Shown here one piece after another: positions 26,781 through 36,115 of a stretch of DNA of 64,000 nucleotides (its first letter is position 1; each line of letters starts with the position of its first letter). A program made the position numbers and the translations under genes. The stretch is taken from NCBI GenBank assembly GCA_965116935.1, contig OZ220737.1:3348001-3412000 (forward strand), in the 5' to 3' direction. The notes below the pieces were generated by a model. The model made no database searches. It worked only from the letters and a program-made list of their open reading frames with translations, and was not told the DNA's origin. Origin of the DNA: VXYL01 sp965116935. GTDB taxonomy: Bacteria > Pseudomonadota > Gammaproteobacteria > Pseudomonadales > Azotimanducaceae.

Positions 26781-28037
26781 ATGCCCGACCTTCGATTTGG
26801 TGCGTTTCTCGCGCCGCACCACCCCATCGGCGAACATCCCACGTTGCAGTTGCAGAACGACCTCGAGTTCGTGGCGCAGCTAGATCGGCTTGGCTACGAC
26901 GAGTTCTGGTGTGGCGAGCATCATTCGACGGGCTGGGAGGTGATTGCCTCGCCGGAGCTTTTCCTTGCCGCCGCGGCGGAGCGCACCCATCGCATTCGGC
27001 TCGGCACCGGCGTGGTCTCCTTGCCGTACCACCACCCGTTCATGGTGGCGCAGCGGCTCGTGCAGCTCGATCACCAGACCCGGGGCCGCCTCATCTTCGG
27101 TTCCGGGCCGGGCGCGCTGCCGTCCGATGCGCACACGTTGGGCGTGGATCCGATGGTGCTGCGCGATCGCCAGGACGAGGCGATGGGCATCATCCGACGG
27201 CTGTTCCAGGGCGGCGAGCGGTTCAGCGCCGAGAGCGAATGGTTCACGCTGAAGGACGCCAAGCTGCAACTGCTGCCGCTGCAGCGCGACATGGAATTCG
27301 CCGTGGCGTCGATGGTGAGCCCTTCCGGCATGACCCTCGCCGGCAAGCATGGCGCTGGCGTGCTCTCCATCGGGTCTATGACCAACGCCGGCATTCAGGC
27401 GTTGCCGCTGCAGTGGAGCTTTGCCGAGGAATCCGCCGCCAAGCACGAGCGCACCGTGGATCGCTCGATGTGGCGCATCGTCATGAGCTGGCACATCGCC
27501 GAGACCCGCGACAAGGCGCGGGCGCAGGCGAAGGAAGGACTGTTCGCCCACAACAACCTCTACACCGTGGGCACTCTGGCGGCTGGCGTCGGCACCATCT
27601 ACAAGACGCCGGACGAGGCCGTGGACGCCACCGCCTTCAGCGAAGACAGCGTCGCCACCATCGGCACGCCCCGCGACCTCTGCGACCGCATCGAGAAGAT
27701 GATGCAGCTCACCGGCGGCTTCGGTTGCGTGATCGGCTTCGTCCACGACTGGGCCAACCGCGCCGACATGTCGGAAAGCTGGGATCTGGTGGCGCGCTAC
27801 GTCATCCCGGAAGTGAACGGCATGCTCGACAGCTATCGCGAGTCCAACAAGTGGGTGATCGAGGCGCGCGACACGTGGATGCGCGCCGGCGAGGCGATCA
27901 TGAGCAAGATCCAGGAGAACAAGCGCGCGTCCGAGGCGATGCAGGCGGCGCAAGGACAGCCCGTGCGAACGGCGCTCGGGGCGCATTCCGCGTCCGCGAC
28001 GAAGGCGGCGGCCGAGGCCGAGGACGGCGCAGACTGA
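26781..28037 (+). CDS. LLM-class flavin-dependent oxidoreductase
   Basis: A 418-residue luciferase-like monooxygenase-type barrel: MPDLRFGAFLAPHHPIGE, DEFWCGEHHSTGWE, RIRLGTGVVSLPYHHPF and RGRLIFGSGPGALPSDA. It resembles the larger FMN-dependent LLM enzymes that need a flavin reductase partner, although none is encoded nearby. A charged C-terminal tail (about 380-418) is probably disordered. The substrate is unknown. It is monocistronic and bordered downstream by family-A palindromes. Confidence 0.82.
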   Translation: MPDLRFGAFLAPHHPIGEHPTLQLQNDLEFVAQLDRLGYDEFWCGEHHSTGWEVIASPELFLAAAAERTHRIRLGTGVVSLPYHHPFMVAQRLVQLDHQTRGRLIFGSGPGALPSDAHTLGVDPMVLRDRQDEAMGIIRRLFQGGERFSAESEWFTLKDAKLQLLPLQRDMEFAVASMVSPSGMTLAGKHGAGVLSIGSMTNAGIQALPLQWSFAEESAAKHERTVDRSMWRIVMSWHIAETRDKARAQAKEGLFAHNNLYTVGTLAAGVGTIYKTPDEAVDATAFSEDSVATIGTPRDLCDRIEKMMQLTGGFGCVIGFVHDWANRADMSESWDLVARYVIPEVNGMLDSYRESNKWVIEARDTWMRAGEAIMSKIQENKRASEAMQAAQGQPVRTALGAHSASATKAAAEAEDGAD

Positions 28038-28094
28038 CACGCCGCTCGCCGCCCCGCGTTGAATGTACCGGTGCGGTTCAAGACGGGCTCGCGG

Positions 28095-28316
28095 GCCTCG
28101 GAGGGAGGGCGTCTCGCCCTCCACCGCGCCGACAGGCGCGTAGTCCAAGGTCTGTCGGATGGATTCGGCACGGGCGCGCTGCCGTTCGCGGGCCTTTGGA
28201 GGGAAGGCATTCTGCCTTCCCTGTGCGCCGAAGGCGCACCGACGGCAAGTCGTGCAAAGCAGGAAAAGCGCCTGTCGGCGCTTAGGGAAGGCAAAATGCC
28301 TTCCCTCCAAAGGCCC
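28095..28316. repeat. Cluster of family-A palindromes
   Basis: 28101-28123 is a hairpin GGAGGGAGGGCG/CGCCCTCC. 28194-28316 is a long inverted repeat whose arms (GGCCTTTGGAGGGAAGGC... and ...GCCTTCCCTCCAAAGGCC) each contain a smaller hairpin. The centre holds GGCGCACCGACG-type filler. The cluster lies between convergent genes and may work as a bidirectional terminator. Confidence 0.75.
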
Positions 28317-28384
28317 CTCCCCCATCGAGTCGGAGGGGATGCGTGCGTTGGTTCCACCCCGCGCTTGTCCCCGCCCGTGTTGAA

Positions 28385-29248
28385 CTACGGATCGAACGCC
28401 TCGGCGAGCGCCGCTCTTGGCGGGGCGTAGTAGAAGCTGCCGCTGATGGGGCGGCTGTAGCCGAGCAGGCGGTCGTGCATGCCGTCTGACGTCCGACCGA
28501 ACATGGAATCGAGCAGGCGGACGAAGCGGGCCGAATCTCTGCTGAAGGCGAGGAAGAAGAGGCCGGGGTCGCGCACGCCGCCGACGGGGACGCTGCGCCG
28601 GTAGATCTTCGTGCCGGGGAGGTCGGTGCGGCTGACGTGGCTGTCGGGCGGCATCGCGTCGCCGGTGAGTTCGATGCTGTCGGCCTTGGTGCGGCCGATC
28701 ACCTGCTCTTGGTCGTGGGTTGCCAGGCGTCCGAAGCGCACAAGGTCGTGCACCCAGCGCTGCACAAGCACGAAGCTGCCGCCGGCGTGGGGCGGTTCGC
28801 TCACCAAGGCGGCTTCCTGTCGCGCATCGCCCTTGGGATTGGCGGTTCCATCCACGAATCCCGTCAGGTCGCGACTGTCCCGGAACACAAAGCCCTGCTC
28901 CTCGCGGACGATTCCGGCACGCGCCGCGAGCGCATCGCGCCACTCGAGCGCGCGGGTGAACAGCTCGTCGCGACGGTGCCCGTGGAGCCAGACGAAAAGG
29001 TCCCCTTGAGTGGCTGGCGCCCGGTGTTCGCCGTCATAGGCCCGGAACCGCTGAAAGCCGGCTGGTGCATCGAGCGCGGCTCCAAGGGCTTCGGGGCCGA
29101 ATGCGACCACCTGGATTCCGCTCTCGACTGGCGTTTCGATCAGGCGCCGGCCCGGCAGACGCAGCGCTTCGCCGGGCGTGGCGAGTTCAAACTCGAGCAG
29201 CATGTGGTGCGGGGTGCCTTCTTCGAAAATCCCGGCTTGGTGGGCCAT
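28385..29248 (-). CDS. Dye-decolorising (DyP-type) heme peroxidase
   Basis: A 287-residue DyP-type peroxidase. The signature GFxDG is present as TGFVDGTANPKG (about 132-143), with the distal Asp. The proximal heme His lies in the SHVSRTD region and the conserved Arg nearby, followed by IYRRSVPVGG and LFFLAFSRD. It uses hydrogen peroxide to oxidise phenolic or dye-like substrates; there is no Tat or Sec signal, so it is cytoplasmic or encapsulated. pnuC lies 13 bp upstream on the same strand. Confidence 0.87.
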   Translation of the reverse strand: MAHQAGIFEEGTPHHMLLEFELATPGEALRLPGRRLIETPVESGIQVVAFGPEALGAALDAPAGFQRFRAYDGEHRAPATQGDLFVWLHGHRRDELFTRALEWRDALAARAGIVREEQGFVFRDSRDLTGFVDGTANPKGDARQEAALVSEPPHAGGSFVLVQRWVHDLVRFGRLATHDQEQVIGRTKADSIELTGDAMPPDSHVSRTDLPGTKIYRRSVPVGGVRDPGLFFLAFSRDSARFVRLLDSMFGRTSDGMHDRLLGYSRPISGSFYYAPPRAALAEAFDP

Positions 29249-29261
29249 GTTCTTCAGTTCC

Positions 29262-29861
29262 TCACGATGTTGTTACGTTCGTGTGCATGGTGCGGCGCCA
29301 GGCGAGGAATCCCGTCACCGCCATGACCAGGTAGATGAGGTAGAGCAGCGCGTAGGGGAGGACGCCTTGGGTGTAGTAGAGCGCCACCGAAACGATGTTG
29401 ACGCCGAACCAGACCGCCCAGTTGTCGAGCTTCTTGCGGGCGGTGAGCCACATGGCGGCGAGGCTGGCGGCGAACACGGCGTTGTCCCAATAGGGCCAGG
29501 CGGCATCGGTGGCGGCGTCGAAGTACCAGCCGAGGGCTGCCGTTGCGACCAGGCACATGCCGGCGAGGATCGCCAGGGTCTTTGGCGAGGCGCGGGTGAC
29601 CGGCAATTCGTCGTCCTCTTCCTTGCCGGCGATCCAGAAGTACCAGCCATACAGGTTGAGCGGCAGGAACCCCACCACGTGCAGCAGGAGATTGGCGTAT
29701 AGCCGCGCTTCCCAAAGCGGCGTGATGGACACCAGCACGTAGGCAACGCCGAGGGGCCACGCCCAGAGGTTCTGCCGGATCAAGAGCAGGACGACCAGGA
29801 GCCCGAGCACGAGGCCGATCCATTCGTCGGCGACGAGCCAGGCGTCGATCAGTTGCGACAT
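29262..29861 (-). CDS. pnuC: Nicotinamide riboside transporter PnuC
   Basis: A 199-residue inner-membrane protein with about seven membrane segments. PnuC family blocks are YANLLLHVVGFLPLNLYGWYFW, WPYWDNAVFAASLAAMWL and WAVWFGVNIVSVALYY. It carries nicotinamide riboside by facilitated diffusion for NAD synthesis. It is 13 bp upstream of the DyP gene on the same strand, so the two are probably co-transcribed, though no functional link is evident. Confidence 0.88.
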   Translation of the reverse strand: MSQLIDAWLVADEWIGLVLGLLVVLLLIRQNLWAWPLGVAYVLVSITPLWEARLYANLLLHVVGFLPLNLYGWYFWIAGKEEDDELPVTRASPKTLAILAGMCLVATAALGWYFDAATDAAWPYWDNAVFAASLAAMWLTARKKLDNWAVWFGVNIVSVALYYTQGVLPYALLYLIYLVMAVTGFLAWRRTMHTNVTTS

Positions 29862-29978
29862 GGGGCGGCGGAACCTCGGGCGGTGCGAAAGGCGTGCAGC
29901 ATAATGCGCGCTTAGGCGGCGCGCGCGAGGGCAAGATGCCTTCGCGCCCCAAGGCCCTCGTCACGGAATCGTCCTTGC

Positions 29979-30746
29979 ATGGAAATGGTCATCCGCCTGC
30001 TGGTTGTGGCAGGGCTTGCCTATGTCGCATTTTGTGCGCTGCTGTTCTTCCTGCAGGACCGGATGATCTTCTTTCCGCGGCCACTCGCAACGCCGCCAAG
30101 CGGACCGGATGTGGCGCCTGTTGAACTTCAAACCGGCGAGGTGGCGCTGCGGGGCTGGATCGTGAATTCGCGGCCCGAAGGGCTCGTGGTCGTGTACTTC
30201 GGCGGCAACGCCGAGGAGGTTTCGCATCTCGTTCCGTTGTTTCGCTCGCTGGACGCCACCAGCGTGCTGCTGAACTACCGCGGCTACGGCCAAAGCGAGG
30301 GCGAGCCGTCAGCATCGGCGCTGCTCGCCGACGCGGTGCGGATCGTGGAGTGGATGCAGGAACGGTTCGTCGGGCGGGAGCTCGCCATCGTCGGTCGCAG
30401 CCTGGGCAGCGGCATCGCGGCGCGAGCCGCGGCGCGGACGGGGGTTCGGAAGCTCGTTCTCATCAGTCCGTATCGGAGCATCGCCCACATCGCCTCCTCG
30501 CGCTTCCCCTTTGTGCCGGTGCGTTGGCTGCTGCGACACAACATTGACGCCGCGGCGGTGGCAGCGGAGCTGCCGTCCGGCGTGCTCGTGATCCATGCAA
30601 CCGGCGACCGGGTCGTGCCAACGTCGGAGTCACAGGCCCTTGCCGCCTTGCTGGACGCGCCGGAAATCTACGTCTGGAACGGACCCCACAACGTGCCGCT
30701 TGATACGCCCGCCGTCTGGCCGGCATTGCGCGACTATCTGCGCTAG
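29979..30746 (+). CDS. Membrane-anchored alpha/beta hydrolase (BEM46-like)
   Basis: A 255-residue protein with an N-terminal membrane anchor (VIRLLVVAGLAYVAFCALLFFLQ) and an alpha/beta-hydrolase fold. It has LLNYRGYGQSEG before the nucleophile elbow GRSLGSG (Ser about 139), HATGDRVVP with the catalytic Asp, and a final His in GPHNVPLD. This pattern is the BEM46/ABHD13-like serine hydrolase family. The substrate is unknown. It is monocistronic and followed by a palindrome cluster. Confidence 0.82.
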   Translation: MEMVIRLLVVAGLAYVAFCALLFFLQDRMIFFPRPLATPPSGPDVAPVELQTGEVALRGWIVNSRPEGLVVVYFGGNAEEVSHLVPLFRSLDATSVLLNYRGYGQSEGEPSASALLADAVRIVEWMQERFVGRELAIVGRSLGSGIAARAAARTGVRKLVLISPYRSIAHIASSRFPFVPVRWLLRHNIDAAAVAAELPSGVLVIHATGDRVVPTSESQALAALLDAPEIYVWNGPHNVPLDTPAVWPALRDYLR

Positions 30747-31313
30747 CGCGCCCTTGCGGGCGCGTCGGCAGTTCGCTACGCGAACTGCTGGCCTCCGGGT
30801 TCGCTTGCGCTCACCCCTCCGGCTAGGAGCCAGCGCCGTTTTCTACGGCGCAGCCTCCTAGCAGTCTGTCGGACTTGACGACGCGGGGGCCTTCGGAGGG
30901 AAGGCATTCTGCTGACGCGCCCGAAGGGCGCGCCCCTAGCGCCGACAGGCGCTTTCTTTCCGAGTCGCGGTCAGCGCGCCAGAGGGCGCGCAGGGAAGGC
31001 AGAATGCCTTCCCTCCAAGGCCCGCCTTTGTTCACGCGCTAGCAGTCTGTCGGGCTTGGCGGCGATGCACCCGGCTGCCGGACAGGGCGACGCGTGCGTC
31101 GCCCCTACAGGAAGGTGTCGGTCATGTCACGGGCCGTAGGGGCGACGCATGCGTCGCCCTTCTCGGCGGCCATCCTCAGGCGCTAGCTCCCAGGACCCAA
31201 GCAAATGCCCGGGTCGAATGCCCCGACAAACTCGGCACGGGATGGGACAAGCCCGTCCCCTACAAACTCCGTAACGGCGCAGCCTCCTTGGCCACCCGAA
31301 AAAGAGAGGGATA
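30747..31313. repeat. Intergenic cluster of four palindrome types
   Basis: No gene is seen in this 567-bp stretch. In order it holds a CTAGGAG...CTCCTAG hairpin (30813-30851), a long family-A inverted repeat with GGAGGGAAGGC arms (30893-31018), a repeated CTAGCAGTCTGTCGG motif (30858 and 31038), two family-B palindromes with GCGACGCrTGCGTCGC centres (31078-31165), and an ACGGGATGGGACAAGCCCGT-type palindrome near 31228-31262. All sit between same-direction genes. Confidence 0.75.
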
Positions 31314-31346
31314 ATGGCGCACCTCACCACCTGCGGAGGATGCTGG

Positions 31347-32396
31347 ATGAAAGTCGCACTGCCCACGAGCCCCTACAACCGCGTTGACCTGTTCGAGGCC
31401 GCTGGCCTCGAGGTGGTGGAGGCGCCGGTGCGGAGCAAGGAGGACTTCATCGACCTCTTGCGCGACGCCGACGGCGCCCAGGTGGGCGTGATGCCGCTGA
31501 CCTCGCGGGATGTGCTCGAAGCCTGTCCGAAGCTGAAGGTGGTGAGCCGGCTGGGCGTTGGGGTCGATTCCATCGATCTCGACGCGGCGACGGAACTCGG
31601 CGTGCTCGCCTGCAACGTGCCGGGAGTCAACACCACCGAGGTGGCGGATCACGCCGTCGCCATGCTGCTTGCGTTGACCCGACGCATCCCCGATGCGGTC
31701 AACATGACCCGCGCCGGAGGCTGGCGCGAGACTCCGCGCAAGGCCGGCGAATACCAGCGCAGCGTGCGCCGCATCGCCGGCCACACCGTTGGCATCGTCG
31801 GCTTCGGCAACATCGGCCGCGCCTTCGCCACCCGCATCCGCGGCTTCGGCCCGTTCGACGTCGTGGCCTACGACCCCTATGTCGAGCAGACCGCCGGCGA
31901 TCTCTACGGCGTGCGCATGGTCTCCTTCGAGGAACTGCTTGAATCCGCGGACTACATCACCATCCACTGCTCGGCCACCAGCGAAACGCGGCACATGTTC
32001 GACTCCAATGCGCTCGGCAAGATGAAGCCGACGGCGATGCTCGTGAACACGGCGCGCGGCCCCATCATCGATGGCAAGGCGCTCGCGAGCGCGCTCGAGG
32101 CAGGGCAACTCGAGGCGGCGGCGCTGGACGTGACGGAGATCGAGCCGGTGGAGTCCGACGATCCTTTGCTGACGCTGCCGAACTGCATCGTCACGCCGCA
32201 CATCGCCGGCTTCTCGCCGGTGTTCCTTACAGAATGTCCGATCCGACAGGCGGAGAACATCATTCGCGTGCTAGGCGGCAAGGCGCCGCACGGCCTCGCG
32301 AATCCGGAAGTCATCAAGACGATTGCCGTCATGCGTTCCACCGATCCGGGACGCTGGGAGGGAGTGCCGGACTTCTCGACCGCGCTGGCGGTTTGA
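31347..32396 (+). CDS. D-2-hydroxyacid dehydrogenase (SerA/CtBP-like)
   Basis: A 349-residue NAD-dependent dehydrogenase. The Rossmann motif is VGIVGFGNIGRAFA (about 152). The catalytic residues are Arg in NTARGPIID, Glu near EIEPVE and His in TPHIAG. It should reduce a 2-keto acid or oxidise its D-hydroxy acid, with phosphoglycerate dehydrogenase-like relatives. ATG 31347 follows GGAGGAT. The SDR gene starts 38 bp after its stop, so the pair may form an operon. Confidence 0.85.
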   Translation: MKVALPTSPYNRVDLFEAAGLEVVEAPVRSKEDFIDLLRDADGAQVGVMPLTSRDVLEACPKLKVVSRLGVGVDSIDLDAATELGVLACNVPGVNTTEVADHAVAMLLALTRRIPDAVNMTRAGGWRETPRKAGEYQRSVRRIAGHTVGIVGFGNIGRAFATRIRGFGPFDVVAYDPYVEQTAGDLYGVRMVSFEELLESADYITIHCSATSETRHMFDSNALGKMKPTAMLVNTARGPIIDGKALASALEAGQLEAAALDVTEIEPVESDDPLLTLPNCIVTPHIAGFSPVFLTECPIRQAENIIRVLGGKAPHGLANPEVIKTIAVMRSTDPGRWEGVPDFSTALAV

Positions 32397-32434
32397 GAGC
32401 CGGCGGAATCGAAATCAAGCAGGAGGGAAGGGCA

Positions 32435-33181
32435 ATGGGCAAGGTAGCCATCGTCACGGGGGCTGGAACCGGCATCGGCAAGTATTCGACGCTTGCCTTG
32501 GTGCGCGAGGGATACTCGGTGGCGCTCGCCGGGCGGCGGGAGGAACTGCTCGAGGCGGTGGCCGAGGAGGCTGGCGCCCCAGACCGAACGCTCGTCGTCC
32601 GCACCGACGTGCGCGACGCCGAATCCGTTGCCAACCTGTTCGCCCAGACGAAGGAGCGGTTCGGGCGGCTGGACCTGCTCTTCAACAACGCCGGCACCGG
32701 CGCTCCCGGCGTGCCAATGGAAGAGCTTTCGCTGGAGCAGTGGCAGCGGGTGGTGGACATCAACCTGACGGGCACGTTCCTCTGCACCCAGCACGCCATC
32801 CGCCTGATGAAGGAGCAGGACCCCATGGGCGGCCGCATCATCAACAACGGCTCCATCTCGGCGCACGTGCCGCGCCCGAACTCGGCGCCCTACACGGCCA
32901 CCAAGCACGCCCTCACCGGCCTCACTCGCTCCACCTTCCTGGACGGCCGCAGCCACAACATCGTCTGCGGCCAGATCGACATCGGCAACGCCCTCACCGA
33001 CATGACCGGCCGCATGGGCGGCGGCGTCCCGCAACCGGACGGCACCCGCAAGGCCGAACCGACGATGGATGTGGAGAACGTCGCCAAGGCAGTCGTGTAC
33101 ATGGACAGCCTACCCTTGGACGCCAACGTGCCGTTCATCACGGTGATGGCCTCCTCCATGCCGTTCATCGGCCGCGGCTGA
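32435..33181 (+). CDS. Short-chain dehydrogenase/reductase
   Basis: 248 residues from ATG 32435, which follows AGGAGGGAAGG. Classical SDR motifs are present: TGAGTGIG cofactor site (8-15), NNAG at about 87, catalytic Ser in NGSISAH and YxxxK in YTATKHA. The cofactor preference is not certain. It follows the hydroxyacid dehydrogenase closely, and the two oxidoreductases probably serve one pathway of unknown substrate. Confidence 0.87.
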   Translation: MGKVAIVTGAGTGIGKYSTLALVREGYSVALAGRREELLEAVAEEAGAPDRTLVVRTDVRDAESVANLFAQTKERFGRLDLLFNNAGTGAPGVPMEELSLEQWQRVVDINLTGTFLCTQHAIRLMKEQDPMGGRIINNGSISAHVPRPNSAPYTATKHALTGLTRSTFLDGRSHNIVCGQIDIGNALTDMTGRMGGGVPQPDGTRKAEPTMDVENVAKAVVYMDSLPLDANVPFITVMASSMPFIGRG

Positions 33182-33194
33182 GGGCTGAGCGTGG

Positions 33195-33505
33195 CGCGTC
33201 CTCGGGAGGGAGGACTGTCTCGCCCTTACGCCCGCCCGCCAAGGCGCGTCCTCCGAGGAGCCTGCAAAGAGGTCCCTAAGTGCGCGCCCTTGCGGGCGCG
33301 TGGAGGGCGAGACGCCCTCCCTCCGGAGTTACGTTTGCGAAATGGGGCTTGTGCGGAGGCTGGCAGGCAAGTCGGACTTGTGGGCCTTCGGAGGGAAGGC
33401 ATTCTGCCTTCCCTAGCGCCGACAGGCGCTTTCTTCCCAAGTCGCGGTCAGCGCGCCAGAGGGCGCGCAGGGAAGGCACTCTGCCTTCCCTCCAAGGCCC
33501 GCCTT
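33195..33505. repeat. Family-A palindrome cluster
   Basis: No gene is present. Three units are visible: GGGAGGGAGGACTGTCTCGCCC near 33207, GGAGGGCGAGACGCCCTCCCTCC at 33300-33322, and a long inverted repeat with CCTTCGGAGGGAAGGC/GCCTTCCCTCCAAGG arms at 33382-33501. They separate the SDR gene and the convergent peroxiredoxin gene. Confidence 0.75.
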
Positions 33506-33971
33506 AGGCGGCGGAGAGGACGTCGAGCACCTTGCCTGGGTGGTCGGCGGCGCGGGAGACTCGGCGCCAGTGCTTGACGACCTTGCCGTTCGGGCCGATT
33601 AGCACCGTGGAGCGGATCACGCCCATCACCTTCTTGCCGTACATCATCTTCTCGCCGTAGGCGCCGTACTTCGTCATCACCTTGCGGTCGGGGTCGCACA
33701 GCAGCGTGAAGGGCAGCTCGTATTTGTCGCGGAACTTCTGGTGCGACTCTTCCGAGTCTGGCGACACGCCGAGCACCACCGCGCCGAGTTTCTCGATGTC
33801 GCCCCAGTGGTCGCGGAAGCCGCAGGCCTCCTTGGTGCAGCCGGGGGTGTCGTCCTTCGGGTAGAAGTACACCACCACATGCTTGCCCTTCAACTCCCTG
33901 AGCGCCACCTTGTTGCCGTCGGAGTCGTTCAAGGTGAAGAGCGGAGCCGCTTTGCCTTCCTCAATCGCCAT
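33504..33971 (-). CDS. bcp: Peroxiredoxin, BCP/PrxQ type
   Basis: A 155-residue thioredoxin-fold peroxidase. The peroxidatic site is YPKDDTPGCTKEACGF (Cys about 45), with the resolving Cys five residues later, as in atypical BCP/PrxQ. It reduces hydrogen and alkyl peroxides with thioredoxin. ATG 33971 gives the usual family length; a longer upstream frame is not supported. Its stop touches the repeat cluster. Confidence 0.9.
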   Translation of the reverse strand: MAIEEGKAAPLFTLNDSDGNKVALRELKGKHVVVYFYPKDDTPGCTKEACGFRDHWGDIEKLGAVVLGVSPDSEESHQKFRDKYELPFTLLCDPDRKVMTKYGAYGEKMMYGKKVMGVIRSTVLIGPNGKVVKHWRRVSRAADHPGKVLDVLSAA

Positions 33972-34166
33972 GCTGGGTTCTCGCGTGTTTTGCCGGAAAG
34001 CGGCGCATTCTAGCAACGTCTTTCGCCCCGCCGGCGGCGGCGGGCCTCGGACGGCACGCGCCGCAAGGTGCATCCGCGCGCAAGCGCGTTTCCTGCCAAC
34101 CTGCGCGCCTGTCGGCGCGTGCGAGGGCGGGACGCCCTCCCCCAAAAGGGCCGGAGCGCCTCGCTT

Positions 34167-35255
34167 CTACTCCTCGCCGTCCCCGGCCGAACCTTCCTCC
34201 GCTTGGGCGGCTGCGAGCAGGTCTTCCTTCTTCGGCAGGCTCTTGTACCAACTCGGCAGCCAGGTGTCGTCCACGGCGTCCGGGTTCTCGCGTTCCTGTT
34301 CCCTTGCGCCCGAGAGCATCAGGTGCATGGCGACGTTGCCTTCGTGGCAGGCGTATTCATACACGTCGTCGTCCGTGCGACGCATGTCGTGGATGACGCT
34401 GAAGGGCGCCTCGAACGATTCCGGGTCGTTCACCGTGTATTCGTAGCGCAGGGTGTCGGCATCGACGCGGCTGAACTTCTCGGTCAGATGCATGTTCTGG
34501 CCGGAGCCGCGGAAGTGGGTTTCGGGGCGGAAGTTGGTGGTCTCCACCACCAGCTTGTCGCCTTCCCAGCGGCCGACGGAATCGCCTTGCCAGAAGCGCA
34601 TGTGCTCCGGTGCCGCCTCGCCACCGTCCGTTGGAATGATGCGGTGATCGTTCACCATCTCGTTCAGGATGGCGACGTAGCCCGGCCCCTGCACCAGCTT
34701 CATCATGTTGTTGTACGCGCTCGACACCATCGGCGGACCGGCGTTGAAGCCGATCAGGCAACGGGTTGCCGGCGGCCTGTCGACTGGCGTCCGGGGCGAG
34801 CGGCTCCACGTCTCCCGATTCTCCGCCATGCGCCAGAGGGCATCGCGGGTGCTTGCCGGCACGCGACCGTTCGGCGGATCGACCACCAGCGAGGTGCGCA
34901 TGTGCGGGCTGGCCTTGGTGCCGGTGTCGATGAAGAAGGAGTTGTAGCCGGCATCGAGGTCGCCTTGGCTGGCATCAGCCTCCGCGTTTGGCGTGACGTC
35001 GCGCTCGGCCTTGCGGCTCGCGGCGCGTGCCTCCCGCTCGGCCACTTCCTCGGCGGTGAGGAATTCGCGATCCGCCAGATCTTGCGGGCGCTCGAAGGGC
35101 GTGATGGTGCGGAAATCCCAGTTGCCTTGCAGGTCCGGCACCCCCCAGGAGGTTCGCATGGGTTCGTCGGCTTCGTCGGCAGTTGCCGGCACGAGCGCAA
35201 CGCCGACCGTGATTGCCGCCGCGAGGGCGGCTCCAAAATGCGTGTTCAATCGCAT
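34167..35255 (-). CDS. Exported hypothetical protein, paralogue of the next gene
   Basis: A 362-residue protein with a signal peptide ending near ALVPATADE. The mature part contains WGVPDLQGNWDFRTITPFERP and a C-terminal module with SVGRWEGDKLVVETTNF, LTEKFSRVDADTLRYEYTVNDP. I recognise it as a type of secreted protein abundant in environmental Proteobacteria and Acidobacteria, but know no function for it. The same C-terminal module is in the neighbour at 35300, which suggests gene duplication. The two are 44 bp apart on one strand. Confidence 0.65.
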   Translation of the reverse strand: MRLNTHFGAALAAAITVGVALVPATADEADEPMRTSWGVPDLQGNWDFRTITPFERPQDLADREFLTAEEVAEREARAASRKAERDVTPNAEADASQGDLDAGYNSFFIDTGTKASPHMRTSLVVDPPNGRVPASTRDALWRMAENRETWSRSPRTPVDRPPATRCLIGFNAGPPMVSSAYNNMMKLVQGPGYVAILNEMVNDHRIIPTDGGEAAPEHMRFWQGDSVGRWEGDKLVVETTNFRPETHFRGSGQNMHLTEKFSRVDADTLRYEYTVNDPESFEAPFSVIHDMRRTDDDVYEYACHEGNVAMHLMLSGAREQERENPDAVDDTWLPSWYKSLPKKEDLLAAAQAEEGSAGDGEE

Positions 35256-35299
35256 GGCATGTCTCCTCTCAAGCGTTGCTGCAGGGCGTAAATGAGGGT

Positions 35300-36115
35300 T
35301 CAGCCGTCGCCGGCCGCATCATCGTCGGTGGCATAAAGGTGGCCGTACACCGCCTCTTCGGCGAACTCGACACACTTGAACTCGAGCAGGCGCGCGCCTT
35401 CCTCCTGGCGCCGATAGAGCGGCATGGCGATGGTCCACGGCTCCGTGAAGACCTTGGGGTCGTCGATGGTCGCCTCATAGTGCAGGAGGTTGGGCCCCAC
35501 GCGCGTGTATCGCTCGGTGACGCGAAGCTCTTCGCTGTGGAAGTTGCCGGCGCTGTCGAACCAGGTGTCGGGCACCTGCGCCGTCACGTCCACAACCAGG
35601 CTCGCGCCTTCGTAGTGGCCGAGGGAATAGCCCATCCACGACGGCAGCGGCGCTTCGGTGCCGGGCCGGTCGAGATGGATGATGCGGGTGGAACTGGTGA
35701 ATTCGTAGGCAACGAAGATGCTGTCCTTGCCCTGCACGATCTGGAACGGGAAGGGCATGTAGGCGGCGCGCGGGATGCCGGGCATGAAGCACTTCACCGC
35801 CGGGTCCCGAGCCACCCAGTCGGCGGCATTGGCATCGCGCTGCTCGGCCGCCCAAGGCTGGTAGGGGATGGTGCCGCCCACCACGACGCCCATGCCGGCG
35901 GGAATCGCGCCGAGCGCGCCCAGCGCCGGGATGGGACCCGCGCTCGCGGCATGAGCTTCGAGATTCCAGTGCGTGGTGCCGAGCGCCTGCCAGATGCCGC
36001 CAACGTCCACCACGCCGTCCGGCGTGAGGGGCACCGCATCGCTGGCATGGCTTGGCGCAAAGGCCAGCACCCACGCGGCGGCGGCCGCCACCGTCAGGAG
36101 TCGATTGAGCCGCAT
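35300..36115 (-). CDS. Exported hypothetical protein, paralogue of the previous gene
   Basis: A 271-residue protein with a signal peptide (MRLNRLLTVAAAAAWVLAFAPSHA). It shares with the neighbour the pattern G(Y/D)S-G-(H/R)(Y/W)EG--LVV(D/E), followed by RVTERYTRVGPNLLHYEATIDDP. The N-terminal part differs. The repeated LVVD/LRYEYT module suggests a beta-rich, perhaps lipocalin-like domain; this is inference. It is upstream of, and probably co-transcribed with, the 34167 gene. Confidence 0.65.
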   Translation of the reverse strand: MRLNRLLTVAAAAAWVLAFAPSHASDAVPLTPDGVVDVGGIWQALGTTHWNLEAHAASAGPIPALGALGAIPAGMGVVVGGTIPYQPWAAEQRDANAADWVARDPAVKCFMPGIPRAAYMPFPFQIVQGKDSIFVAYEFTSSTRIIHLDRPGTEAPLPSWMGYSLGHYEGASLVVDVTAQVPDTWFDSAGNFHSEELRVTERYTRVGPNLLHYEATIDDPKVFTEPWTIAMPLYRRQEEGARLLEFKCVEFAEEAVYGHLYATDDDAAGDG

